Below, piece by piece: positions 1 through 7,445 of a stretch of DNA of 41,424 nt (positions are counted from its first letter, which is position 1; every line of letters starts with the position of its first letter). Where the stretch lies: assembly GCA_017400455.1 (NCBI GenBank), contig JAFPTC010000021.1, positions 1-41,424 of the forward strand. The letters are read 5' to 3'. Made by a program: the position numbers and the translations under genes. Under the pieces are notes generated by a model that did no database searches, was not told the origin of the DNA, and worked only from the letters and a program-made list of their open reading frames with translations. Source of the stretch: Prevotella sp. (GTDB lineage: Bacteria > Bacteroidota > Bacteroidia > Bacteroidales > Bacteroidaceae).

Positions 1-100
<100 letters not shown>

Positions 101-110
101 TCTTTTCAAG

Positions 111-150
111 GACTGCAGCTCACGATGAGTGGACTGCAGTCTGTTTTTTT
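111..150 (+). terminator. Rho-independent terminator of the rRNA operon
   Basis: Left arm GACTGCAG (111-118) pairs with CTGCAGTC (134-141). A short inner stem, CTCA (119-122) with TGAG (126-129), extends the hairpin. A TG and a run of seven T follow (144-150). It sits just after the 5S gene and ends the rRNA transcript. Confidence 0.85.
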
Positions 151-217
151 GTCCCTTTTGCTCCGCCGGACTTACTTTTCGTTAGGAAATGAAAAGAAAA
201 GCAGGCATTTCCCTTTG

Positions 218-399
218 CTCTCCCCGCCCCTGTAAGGGGAGGGGCCGGGGGTGGGGTATGTAAATAGGCTATATTCCACAGAATTCTTCGGTAATGGCTT
301 TGTGGACAAGATATTCACGTGAAAGCCTTTGGAAATCAGGAACGTTTATGATGTTACATACCCCACCCCCAGCCCCTCCCCTTACAGGGGCGGGGAGAG
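218..399. repeat. REPIN-like inverted pair of 46-base GC-rich repeats
   Basis: The arm at 218-263 and the arm at 354-399 are reverse complements over 46 bases with one mismatch, separated by a 90-base spacer. Each arm contains a small hairpin of its own (CCCCT-GTA-AGGGG in the left arm, near 227-239) followed by a G-rich tract. Two REP-type palindromic units in inverted orientation are the layout of a REPIN or BIME. No REP-associated (RAYT) transposase is seen in the window. A 66-codon frame running through 329-529 is repeat sequence, not a gene. Confidence 0.7.
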
Positions 400-403
400 G
401 GTA

Positions 404-527
404 CGCGGGAGACTCCGCAGAAATTTTTCTCACGTGAGATTTTTTTACGGGAAGGCTTCCCAGAAAAATTTCTCACGCGAGATTTTTTCATGGGAAGGCT
501 CCGCAGAAATTATTCTCATGCGAGACT
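404..527. repeat. 43-base-period palindromic repeat, locus A (three units)
   Basis: The palindrome TCTCACGTGAGA at 428-439 recurs as TCTCACGCGAGA at 471-482 and TCTCATGCGAGA at 514-525, exactly 43 bases apart each time. Between them lies a conserved spacer: a T run, CACGGGAAGG, then CTCCGCAGAAA or TTCCCAGAAA. The spacer is itself close to a GGGAGGCCTCCC palindrome. The block lies downstream of the HAD hydrolase gene and could help end its transcript. The same element occurs near 6117-6198 and 36138-36192. Confidence 0.8.
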
Positions 528-550
528 GAAGATTATGTTTGGTGGGGATG

Positions 551-1258
551 TTATTTCGTTATGCCGAATACGTTGAGGAGCTCGTTGAAATGTGAGATAT
601 GAATCATTTGTTCATGCTCGAAAGATTCGTATTGTTCCAACTGCCAGGTTACGTGGAAGGGGATATAGACGGCTTGACACCCGATGGAGAGTGCTGGGGC
701 AATATCGCTTTTCAGGGAATTACCCACCATGAGCATTTCTGAAGGATGGATATTTAGCTTCTGACAGAGTGAGAGAAATTCTTTTTCCCCTTTATCGCTG
801 GTAATCTCGACGTAGTCAAAGAAAGGCATGAGACCAGACCGTTCCAGTTTGTGCTCCTGATCGAGAATTTCCCCCTTAGTGAAAACAATGAGGCGGTACT
901 TTCCTTGCTGGTGGAGGGCCTGTAGTGTTTCTTTCACCTCTGGAAGTGGATCGCATGGGAAACTTAATAGCGTGTAGCATTGCTGGAGGATGCCGTTAAT
1001 CGTTGATGCAGGCATCTCGTTCTTGCTTACGCGCATGGCGGTCTCTATCATTGACAGCGTAAAGGCTTTCACACCGTAGCCTAAAGTAGGCATGTTCTTT
1101 CGCTCAGTGGCAAACAGTTCCAGGGCCGCAGTCTCCCTGTCAGTCCAGGGGGTAAGTTCGTCGTAAAGATGCTGCATGACTACCTCGAAATGTCCTTGGC
1201 AGTCCCAAAGTGTGTCATCAGCGTCGAATGCTATTACTTTTATATTATTTGTGTTCAT
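551..1258 (-). CDS. HAD superfamily hydrolase (phosphatase-like)
   Basis: A 235-residue cytoplasmic protein with the HAD motifs. Motif I is FDADDT (nucleophile Asp12, acid/base Asp14), a mostly helical cap follows, motif II is the Thr of VFTKG near 125, and motif IV is MVGNSLKSDIAPA with the metal-binding Asp near 185. This is the layout of HAD subfamily IA enzymes such as phosphoglycolate phosphatase and nucleotidase-like proteins. The substrate cannot be read from sequence. Its ATG overlaps the TGA of the upstream gene by four bases, so it is probably the last gene of a three-gene unit. Confidence 0.9.
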   Translation of the reverse strand: MNTNNIKVIAFDADDTLWDCQGHFEVVMQHLYDELTPWTDRETAALELFATERKNMPTLGYGVKAFTLSMIETAMRVSKNEMPASTINGILQQCYTLLSFPCDPLPEVKETLQALHQQGKYRLIVFTKGEILDQEHKLERSGLMPFFDYVEITSDKGEKEFLSLCQKLNIHPSEMLMVGNSLKSDIAPALSIGCQAVYIPFHVTWQLEQYESFEHEQMIHISHFNELLNVFGITK

Positions 1259-2439
1259 AGTTCGTCATCGAAGAGGTTGAATGTTGCAGGGAGATTGGAT
1301 AGCTGTATGACTCTCTGCCTGTCTTTTTCTGTGTTGATCTTGATATACCATGTCGATGGAAGCTCTATCCATTGGTCGGTTGGTGCGGTTGGGGCTTCGC
1401 ATGGCGATAGGTTCAAAGTGGCCTCCATGTTTGGAAAACCACCTCCGGTTTGATCTCTGTAATTCTCTTGTTCTTTGGATAAGTCACCGTCTTTACCTGA
1501 ATAGAACATTTTTAGACGTACTTCTGCGGGGTAGAAAGTTCCATCTTGGCGCTGCTGGTATGTCACATGATAGTCGCGGGTCCAAGTGTCAATGCTGTAG
1601 CCAAAAACTTGGGCCATTGCATACAATATACTATTGATTCGCTCGCTACGGTTTGTCTTTGTGCCGGTAAAGCGATAGGCACTGAGGATGCTATAGTTCA
1701 CAGTGTCCATGACAAACCACCCGCGATCGTCAGTCCTGTTTTTTGAGCGGAAGCGAAGCTCCACTTCGTGCTTGGTAGCCCCTTTAAAGTGAGCATTGTG
1801 TAGGAAATGATGAGAACGGATGAACCCATTATCCAGTTCAGCGACGAAGTCTTCGTAGAGTATGCGTTCCAAATTGGCCAAGTCTGTAAGCTTCGTGCTA
1901 TCGATGGCAACGATATGACTCGTGTCGGGGATGATAGCATAATAGCGGTTGTCGATGTCTTTCATTCTCACCAGGCCTGTTAAGTGATAACGGTACAAAT
2001 TGTTGTTTCCCAGGCTCTGGGTGTTATAGTTAAATGCTTCGTTACTATGACGCGAGAAGTAAAGATCGTTTTTCCTTTTGACCACTTGTTTCAGGCATCT
2101 CCTTATCCATTCCGGCTCTTTGTTTGTGATGACTACCTCTTCTTTTGACAGATACTTTGGCTTTAGAAAGATGGTGTCGTTAAGACGACGGACAATTCTC
2201 TTCTCGTAGTTCAGGTGGGAAATGGTCAGCCGCTGAAAAGTGAAATTCACGCGGGCCACGCCCTGCTCGTTGCTGATGCAGGAGTAGAAGACACCATCCT
2301 CCTTGGTGTAGAGAGAAGCATGCGAAACTGGCTGATGACTATCGGCATCGGCAATGACAACCATCTGCGCATGGGCTGTTCTTATTCCAGGAAGGAGTAA
2401 GAACAGGCAGCAGACCAATACTTTCCAGCAGGCACTCAT
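1255..2439 (-). CDS. Exported carboxypeptidase-regulatory-like domain protein
   Basis: A 394-residue protein with an N-terminal signal peptide (positive start, hydrophobic core to about residue 23, cut after AHA). Residues about 26-95 resemble the CarboxypepD_reg-like beta-sandwich of Bacteroidota surface proteins: a VVIADADSHQPVSHASLYT start and TISHLNYEKR end. The remaining 300 residues are basic and mixed alpha/beta with no motif I recognise. The protein is probably periplasmic or at the outer membrane, since no TonB box or barrel is visible. It starts 8 bases after the repeat-protein gene and overlaps the HAD gene by four bases, which suggests one transcript. Function unknown. Confidence 0.85.
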   Translation of the reverse strand: MSACWKVLVCCLFLLLPGIRTAHAQMVVIADADSHQPVSHASLYTKEDGVFYSCISNEQGVARVNFTFQRLTISHLNYEKRIVRRLNDTIFLKPKYLSKEEVVITNKEPEWIRRCLKQVVKRKNDLYFSRHSNEAFNYNTQSLGNNNLYRYHLTGLVRMKDIDNRYYAIIPDTSHIVAIDSTKLTDLANLERILYEDFVAELDNGFIRSHHFLHNAHFKGATKHEVELRFRSKNRTDDRGWFVMDTVNYSILSAYRFTGTKTNRSERINSILYAMAQVFGYSIDTWTRDYHVTYQQRQDGTFYPAEVRLKMFYSGKDGDLSKEQENYRDQTGGGFPNMEATLNLSPCEAPTAPTDQWIELPSTWYIKINTEKDRQRVIQLSNLPATFNLFDDEL

Positions 2440-2447
2440 TAAGGTGA

Positions 2448-2861
2448 TTACTTCAGCAGTTTGAAGAAGAACAACAGGGCGGCATGTGTTGCCTTAACAT
2501 CCTTTGCATAACCGATTGTGTGGTAATTGCTGTCTTGTATAGTCCCATCTTTTTTGATGTGCCCTATAGTGCTATAGCTTCCGTTCTGTACGGTGCCATC
2601 GCTTTTGACATATCCGATGGAGTGATAGTTTCCGTCTTGAATGGTTCCGTCGTTTTTGATGTAGCCAACCGTGTGGTAGTTTCCATCCTGTACGGTTCCG
2701 TCGCTCTTGATATGTCCGATGGTGCTGTAGCTGCTGTTCTTCACAGTGCCATCGCTTTCTACGCGGCCTATTGTCCTATGGCTGCCGTCCTTTATATCCT
2801 GTGCATGAACCATGCAGCATGCCGCGCAAAGCATCACTAAGCATAAAAATGTCTTCCTCAT
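2448..2861 (-). CDS. Small exported protein with five 17-residue repeats (5-fold beta-flower-like)
   Basis: A 137-residue protein with a signal peptide (residues 1-20, cut after VHA). Residues 29-122 are five near-identical 17-residue repeats plus a partial sixth, of the form T-I-G-x-I-K-x-D-G-T-V-Q-x-G-x-Y-x. The Asp of DGT recurs at 37, 54, 71, 88 and 105. The repeats are also visible in the DNA at a 51-base period. Proteins with this repeat are annotated in Bacteroides relatives as 5-fold beta-flower proteins; I make that link from memory of the repeat. The C-terminus (ALLFFFKLLK) is hydrophobic and basic. First gene of the unit. Role unknown. Confidence 0.85.
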   Translation of the reverse strand: MRKTFLCLVMLCAACCMVHAQDIKDGSHRTIGRVESDGTVKNSSYSTIGHIKSDGTVQDGNYHTVGYIKNDGTIQDGNYHSIGYVKSDGTVQNGSYSTIGHIKKDGTIQDSNYHTIGYAKDVKATHAALLFFFKLLK

Positions 2862-2886
2862 ATCACATCCTTATTAGTTCCTTTTG

Positions 2887-2894
2887 CAAAAATA
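2887..2894 (-). promoter_or_regulatory. Candidate -7 promoter box for the 2861-551 unit
   Basis: On the minus strand the bases read TATTTTTG, matching the Bacteroidota -7 consensus TAnnTTTG, 26 bases before the ATG at 2861. No clear TTG -33 box is found 19-20 bases further upstream, so the call is partial. Confidence 0.5.
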
Positions 2895-2982
2895 GTGATT
2901 ATTATTCAAAAGTGGTGCAGTTGAGCACTTAAAAATCACTAAAAAGCAAAATTTCGCTTTATTGCCGTTGATGAACCGGCAC

Positions 2983-3020
2983 AAAAAAGAATGCTGCCGG
3001 ACTATCGTCCAGCAGCATTC
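2983..3020 (-). terminator. Rho-independent terminator of the small lipoprotein gene
   Basis: Arms 2989-3002 and 3007-3020 pair over 14 bases with one G-U, leaving a four-base loop. On the minus strand the hairpin is followed by six T (2983-2988). It begins 28 bases after the stop of the lipoprotein gene and separates it from the next minus-strand unit. Confidence 0.9.
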
Positions 3021-3048
3021 AATCACTTTTTACTTTCAGTTCGCTAAA

Positions 3049-3372
3049 TTACTTTGCGGGAGCGTTCAGATTGGTCTCGAAAGCCTTCACAGCAGCGTCA
3101 AAAGCAGCCTTGAAGTCAGCGTTGGTGGTGTCGGCAGCAGCCATGATCTCGGCCTTCTTAGCCTCGGCAGCAGCTACGCAAGCAGCTGAGTCGATAGCCT
3201 CAGCACCCTCAGCGAGAACATACTCAACTTCCACGGCGTCAGCCTGAGCCTGATACTCAGCCTTCAGAGCGTTGTAGATAGAATCAACCTGCTCAGCGGT
3301 AGCCACTTTGGGAGCCTCCTGACATGCTACAAACATTGCAGCAGCAGCGAACATAAATGCAATCTTTTTCAT
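3049..3372 (-). CDS. Small alanine-rich lipoprotein
   Basis: A 107-residue protein. The lipobox ends at Cys17 (MFVAC after a short hydrophobic stretch), so it should be lipidated and anchored facing the periplasm or cell surface. The mature part is acidic and Ala/Glu-rich, with heptad-like helix pattern (EQVDSIYNALKAEYQAQAD, then AAEAKKAEIMAAAD and AAFDAAVKAF), and probably forms a small helical bundle. The family is not recognised. It has its own terminator and a promoter with an unusual palindrome, so it looks like a single, separately regulated gene. Confidence 0.85.
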   Translation of the reverse strand: MKKIAFMFAAAAMFVACQEAPKVATAEQVDSIYNALKAEYQAQADAVEVEYVLAEGAEAIDSAACVAAAEAKKAEIMAAADTTNADFKAAFDAAVKAFETNLNAPAK

Positions 3373-3424
3373 TTCTTTGCTTTTTTAAATCTGTAAAACA
3401 ATCAATTAGTTTATTAAAACGATG

Positions 3425-3432
3425 CAAAGGTA
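3425..3432 (-). promoter_or_regulatory. -7 promoter box of the small lipoprotein gene
   Basis: TACCTTTG on the minus strand fits TAnnTTTG, about 50 bases before the ATG at 3372. The -33 position, where TTG is expected, is instead covered by the palindrome at 3443-3457. Confidence 0.6.
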
Positions 3433-3442
3433 GATATTTTTT

Positions 3443-3457
3443 TGATACGACGTATCA
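3443..3457. promoter_or_regulatory. Operator-like palindrome TGATACG-A-CGTATCA
   Basis: A perfect 7+1+7 inverted repeat lies at about -25 to -40 relative to the predicted start of the lipoprotein transcript. It takes the place of the -33 box. That location suits a dimeric regulator, either an activator replacing the -33 contact or a repressor. The protein is unknown. Confidence 0.5.
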
Positions 3458-3611
3458 TTTTTTTTGATTTTTTTTGATATGTTTTTGTAACTTTTTTATA
3501 AGGCATTGAGAATCAAATATTTACCGAATGTTAAATTTTCTTGATGCTACGTCCTCTTGATTTTTGTTAAGTATTTTGGGCCCTTTCTCGCCCCGTTAGA
3601 GCTTTGCGGTC

Positions 3612-3646
3612 AGTGAGTTTTTGGAGGAGGCGACTCGCTTTTTTTT
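3612..3646 (+). terminator. Orphan hairpin plus T-run on the plus strand
   Basis: AGTGAGT (3612-3618) pairs with ACTCGCT (3633-3639) with one G-U, followed by eight T (3639-3646). No plus-strand gene lies upstream before the rRNA operon, so it may end a small RNA or simply insulate the mtaB promoter just downstream. Confidence 0.45.
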
Positions 3647-3679
3647 ATAAAAATGACCTTATATGTCGAAAAATATGTG

Positions 3680-3687
3680 TAATTTTG
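3680..3687 (+). promoter_or_regulatory. -7 promoter box of mtaB
   Basis: TAATTTTG matches TAnnTTTG and lies 29 bases before the mtaB ATG, giving a short leader of about 20-25 bases. A good TTG is not seen at the -33 position. Confidence 0.6.
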
Positions 3688-3716
3688 CGTACTCTTATAG
3701 CAAATGACCCTATAGC

Positions 3717-5066
3717 ATGATTGATTCATCGGCTTTTCAAGGCAAAACAGCGGCATACTACACGTTAGGTTGCAAACTTAATTTCTCCGAAACATCTACT
3801 TTCGGCAGAATGCTTCAGGATTTAGGCGTGAGAACGGCAAACAAAGGCGAGCAGGCAGACATCTGCCTTATCAACACCTGTTCAGTGACCAGCGTGGCCG
3901 ATCATAAGTGCCGGCAAACCATTCACAAGATGGTGCGTCAGCATCCGGGCGCGTTTGTAGTAGTAACCGGTTGCTATGCTCAGTTAGAGGCTGAGACGGT
4001 GAGCCATATCGAAGGCGTGGACCTTGTTCTTGGTTCTAACGAGAAAGCCAACCTCATTCAGTTCCTTTCCGACGCCTTCATCAAACGTGAGAAGGGCTGC
4101 TACCGAGTGGCCAAGACCAAGGATATTGTCTCGTTCGCCCCGAGCTGTTCGCGTGGTAACCGGACGCGCTTCTTTTTAAAGGTACAAGACGGGTGCGACT
4201 ACTTCTGCACCTACTGCACCATTCCCTATGCACGCGGATTCAGCCGCAATCCTTCAATAGCCTCCCTGGTCAGCCAGGCCGAGCAGGCCGTTGCCGAGGG
4301 TGGCAAGGAAATCGTGCTCACCGGCGTGAACATTGGCGATTTCGGCAAGACCACTGGTGAGCAGTTCATCGACCTTGTGAAGGCTCTCGATGGGGTAGAG
4401 GGCATCTGCCGCTACCGCATCAGCAGCTTGGAGCCCGATCTTCTTTCCGACGAGCTCATCAGCTACTGCGCCACCAGCCGGGCCTTTATGCCCCATTTCC
4501 ACATTCCATTGCAAAGTGGCAGCGACGAGGTGCTGCGGCTCATGCATCGCCATTATGACAGCCAGCTCTTTGCCGACAAGATTCTGCGCATCAAGGAGTG
4601 CATGCCCCATGCCTTTATAGGTGTGGACGTGATGGTGGGCTGCCGGGGTGAGACACCAGAATGCTTCGAGCAGACTTATGAGCTGTTGCAACGCCTGCCC
4701 GTCACGCAGCTTCATGTTTTTCCCTACAGCGAGCGTCCCGGCACCATGGCCCTGAAGATTCCCTACGTGGTGTCTGAACAGGAGAAGAAGCAGCGCAGCC
4801 AGCGCCTGCTGGAGCTTTCCGACCAGAAGACGAGCCTGTTCTACGAGCAGCACATTGGCCAGGAAGCCGAGGTGCTTTTCGAGAAGTCAGTGCGCGGCCG
4901 CGCCATGCATGGCTTCACCCGCAACTATATTCGTGTGGAGCTGCCTGCTGCCGAGAGCCGACCCGAACTGGATAACCAGCTGTCCAACGTCATCCTCGGC
5001 GGCTTCAACCGAGACAAGAGTGCCCTCACTGCCCATTTGCTTTCACCCACGCAACAACCAGCATAA
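3717..5066 (+). CDS. mtaB: tRNA t6A37 methylthiotransferase MtaB
   Basis: A 449-residue radical-SAM enzyme that adds a methylthio group to C2 of N6-threonylcarbamoyladenosine at tRNA position 37. The N-terminal domain has YTLGCKLNFSET with the first cluster Cys, then NTCSV and VTGCYAQ with the other two. The radical SAM motif is CDYFCTYC (CxxxCxxC) near residues 160-167. A TRAM-like segment closes the protein. TLGCKLN and the length are typical of MtaB rather than MiaB or RimO. The ATG at 3717 follows a Bacteroidota promoter. The glycosyltransferase gene starts 2 bases after its stop. Confidence 0.95.
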   Translation: MIDSSAFQGKTAAYYTLGCKLNFSETSTFGRMLQDLGVRTANKGEQADICLINTCSVTSVADHKCRQTIHKMVRQHPGAFVVVTGCYAQLEAETVSHIEGVDLVLGSNEKANLIQFLSDAFIKREKGCYRVAKTKDIVSFAPSCSRGNRTRFFLKVQDGCDYFCTYCTIPYARGFSRNPSIASLVSQAEQAVAEGGKEIVLTGVNIGDFGKTTGEQFIDLVKALDGVEGICRYRISSLEPDLLSDELISYCATSRAFMPHFHIPLQSGSDEVLRLMHRHYDSQLFADKILRIKECMPHAFIGVDVMVGCRGETPECFEQTYELLQRLPVTQLHVFPYSERPGTMALKIPYVVSEQEKKQRSQRLLELSDQKTSLFYEQHIGQEAEVLFEKSVRGRAMHGFTRNYIRVELPAAESRPELDNQLSNVILGGFNRDKSALTAHLLSPTQQPA

Positions 5067-5068
5067 CG

Positions 5069-6088
5069 ATGGAAAAACTTGCTATAGTCATACTCAACTG
5101 GAATGGTGCGCAGATGCTGCGCCAATATCTGCCCAGCGTGCTGCGCTATTCCCGCGACGAGGCCACCGTGTACGTGGCCGACAACGCCTCAACCGACGAT
5201 AGTGTTCCGATGCTCCAGGCGCATTTTCCCGACGTGAAACTCATTCTCCTGGACCAGAACTGGGGCTTTGCCGAAGGCTACAACAAGGCGCTGGCCCAGG
5301 TGGAAGCCGAATACTACCTGCTCCTGAACAGCGATATTGAGGTTACCCATCACTGGCTGACGCCCCTCATCGAGTTTATGGATGCTCACGACGACGTGGC
5401 CGCTTGCCAGCCGAAGCTGTTGAGCATGTCCAATCGCGACCAGTTTGAGTATGCCGGTGCATCGGGTGGTTTTCTCGACCGCTACGGCTATCCTTTCTGC
5501 CGAGGGCGCATCTTCGACACCATCGAGAACGACAACGGCCAGTATGACTACCCCTCGGAGGTGCTTTGGGCCACCGGAGCGGCGCTCCTCGTACGTGCGC
5601 GTACATATAATAATATAGGGGGGCTCGACGGACGTTTCTTTGCCCACTGCGAGGAGATTGATTTCTGCTGGCGCCTGCGGCTGAGCGGCTACAAGGTCTA
5701 TTGCCTGCCCGAGAGCGTGGTTTATCATGTGGGAGGCGGCACGCTGCCTAAGTCGAACCCCATGAAGACCTACTTGAACTTCCGCAACAATCTGACCATG
5801 CTCTATAAGTGCCTGCCCGAGGAAGACCTGAAGCGGGTCATGCGCTGGCGCTGGTGGCTCGACTACTTAGCCGCCTGGGAAATGCTGCTGCTCAAGCGCA
5901 GCCTTGGCGATTTCAAGGCCGTCTATCGTGCCCGCAGGGCCTTCAGCCGGTGGCGCAAGGACTTCCGAGACGACCGTGAGCAAATACAGCGTAGCAGGAA
6001 GCTGAAGGATATACCTGAGCGGCGCCGCTTCTCGCTGCTTTGGCAATACTACGTGAAGGGCCGAAAACACTACAGCGACTTGCCATAA
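5069..6088 (+). CDS. Family 2 glycosyltransferase (rhamnosyltransferase-like)
   Basis: A 339-residue GT-A fold enzyme. It has VILNWNG at 7-13, the nucleotide-contacting VADNASTDDS at 36-45, NSDIE at 87-91 as the metal-binding DxD-type motif, and the acceptor-side FAHCEEIDFCWRLRLSGY typical of the WcaA/rhamnosyltransferase branch. The C-terminal 100 residues are basic and amphipathic and could associate with the membrane. It would transfer an activated sugar onto a glycan, but donor and acceptor are not readable. It is translationally close to mtaB (2-base gap). A second GT2 of the same branch lies at 32045. Confidence 0.9.
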   Translation: MEKLAIVILNWNGAQMLRQYLPSVLRYSRDEATVYVADNASTDDSVPMLQAHFPDVKLILLDQNWGFAEGYNKALAQVEAEYYLLLNSDIEVTHHWLTPLIEFMDAHDDVAACQPKLLSMSNRDQFEYAGASGGFLDRYGYPFCRGRIFDTIENDNGQYDYPSEVLWATGAALLVRARTYNNIGGLDGRFFAHCEEIDFCWRLRLSGYKVYCLPESVVYHVGGGTLPKSNPMKTYLNFRNNLTMLYKCLPEEDLKRVMRWRWWLDYLAAWEMLLLKRSLGDFKAVYRARRAFSRWRKDFRDDREQIQRSRKLKDIPERRRFSLLWQYYVKGRKHYSDLP

Positions 6089-6109
6089 TTTTGCTGCCCC
6101 ACGAGACAA

Positions 6110-6202
6110 AAAAAAATCTCACGTGAGATTTTTTCACGGGAAGCCTCCGCAGAAAAATTTCTCACGTGAGATTTTTTCACGCGGAGCCTCCGCGTGAAAT
6201 TG
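6110..6202. repeat. 43-base-period palindromic repeat, locus B (two units)
   Basis: TCTCACGTGAGA occurs at 6117-6128 and again at 6160-6171, 43 bases apart, with the same spacer as locus A (T run, CACGGGAAGCCTCCGCAGAAA). A further perfect hairpin follows: TTCACGCGGA (6176-6185), loop GCC, TCCGCGTGAA (6189-6198). The block fills the gap between two convergent genes and may act as a two-way terminator. Confidence 0.8.
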
Positions 6203-6214
6203 GCAGCAGAAACG

Positions 6215-7426
6215 CTACAGCAAATCGAAGATGTTGAACCAAAGATCGATGTCGAGAATCTCGCAGACGGTGGCCAGGGCCGTGCCGGCAAACATGATGG
6301 CTCCCGACTCATGGGCGGGATTGTTGCCCAGCGTTCCAAAGTCGCCCACGTAGAGGCGCACGTTCTCCACCCCCTGCTCCTTGAGGAAGGCATAGAGGTT
6401 CTGCGTGTTCTCAACCGGTACGGTGATGTCCTCCGTATGGTGCACCAGGATGATGTTCTCGTCCTTGCGCGGCGTCCAACCCTTGCAGAGGTTGCCATTC
6501 TCAAGGGCTGCCATGAATTTCTTTGAGATGCTTGACTCCAGGTCTAACATGGCGGGCGTGGCAAACTTCGACATCGAGAGCGTGCCCACGAATGCGTCAA
6601 TCTCCTCGCGGGTGTACTTCTTGCTCACCACCCACTCGTCGATGTTGCTCAGCACGGGCTCCATGAATATGTCGCTGCGGGGAATGCCCAGCTGGAAATA
6701 CTCGTTGTAAGCCAGCAGCACGTTGATGACGGTTGAGGGCATGCCCGTCACATCCGACTCGATGAACTGTCGGTAGGTCTCGGGAATGTCGTGCGGGCCG
6801 CCACCGGCAAAGGTGTAGGTGAGGTGCAAGTCGGGGTACTTCTCGTCGATGAGACGCACCACGGCCATGGCCGTCTGTCCGCCCTCTGAGTAGCCAGCAT
6901 TGAAAAGGATGTTGTCGTTCCACGAGTAGCCCAGCGAGGTCAGCAGCTCCTTGGCGGCCAGCAGCGCGTCGACAGAGGCCTGGGCGTTGGCACTGGGAAT
7001 GCAGTAGGCCTGCAGCTTATCAGCCGTGGAGCCGAAACCGTAATAGTCGGACGAGATGGTGATGAGTCCGCTGCCCGACATGAGTGCTTCAACCTTCAGG
7101 TCGCCCATGGTGGGGCACTGGTCGGCACGGTAGACGGTGAAGTGGTTGTAGAGCAGCAGGCCACGTGCAGGAGCTTCCTTGGTCACTTCGTCGCCAAAGG
7201 TGATGGTGCCCGAGAGCATGGCGGGCTTGCCAAAGGGATCGACGGAAGGATACTCCATGTTGATGACTGTGGTCTTGGCCTGGTCAATGTGATAGACGGC
7301 AGTGACGCGGGCTTTGGGTACGACAGGCGTGACGATGGGCTCGTCGTCGTTGGTGCACGAGGTGAACGTTGCAGCGCCGCAGAGGCAGAGGATGGCGGCG
7401 AACATCCAAAGTTTTAGCTGTTTCAT
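6215..7426 (-). CDS. Alpha/beta-hydrolase lipoprotein (secretory lipase-like)
   Basis: A 403-residue lipoprotein with the lipobox ending at Cys24 (FTSC). The mature part is an alpha/beta hydrolase. The nucleophile elbow is GYSEGG with Ser180, Asp333 (HHTEDITVP) is the likely acid, and His372 (NPAHESG) is the likely base. The DYYGFG and YCIPSANAQASVDAL segments before the elbow recall the secretory lipase family, so an esterase or lipase acting on acyl esters outside the cytoplasm is likely. It is the last gene of the phoH-purC run, 19 bases after purM, and converges on the GT2 gene. Confidence 0.85.
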   Translation of the reverse strand: MKQLKLWMFAAILCLCGAATFTSCTNDDEPIVTPVVPKARVTAVYHIDQAKTTVINMEYPSVDPFGKPAMLSGTITFGDEVTKEAPARGLLLYNHFTVYRADQCPTMGDLKVEALMSGSGLITISSDYYGFGSTADKLQAYCIPSANAQASVDALLAAKELLTSLGYSWNDNILFNAGYSEGGQTAMAVVRLIDEKYPDLHLTYTFAGGGPHDIPETYRQFIESDVTGMPSTVINVLLAYNEYFQLGIPRSDIFMEPVLSNIDEWVVSKKYTREEIDAFVGTLSMSKFATPAMLDLESSISKKFMAALENGNLCKGWTPRKDENIILVHHTEDITVPVENTQNLYAFLKEQGVENVRLYVGDFGTLGNNPAHESGAIMFAGTALATVCEILDIDLWFNIFDLL

Positions 7427-7445
7427 GTTCTGTGCGTTTAGGGGA

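Larger units (their letters stand above)
3373..3716. other. Divergent intergenic region between the lipoprotein gene and mtaB
   Basis: This 344-base AT-rich gap holds no credible gene. It carries the minus-strand promoter and palindrome of the lipoprotein gene (3425-3457), T-rich tracts (3458-3500), a plus-strand hairpin with T-run (3612-3646) that belongs to no visible gene, and the mtaB promoter (3680-3687). Confidence 0.7.

Noticed and set aside
428-525. Reading the 43-base repeats as a CRISPR array
   Set aside because: The sequences between palindromes are conserved rather than unique, there are only two or three units per locus, and no cas gene is present.
329-529. A 66-codon frame after the rRNA operon
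   Set aside because: Lies entirely over repeat sequence (REPIN-like arm and 43-base units), and the predicted peptide is a translation of the repeats.
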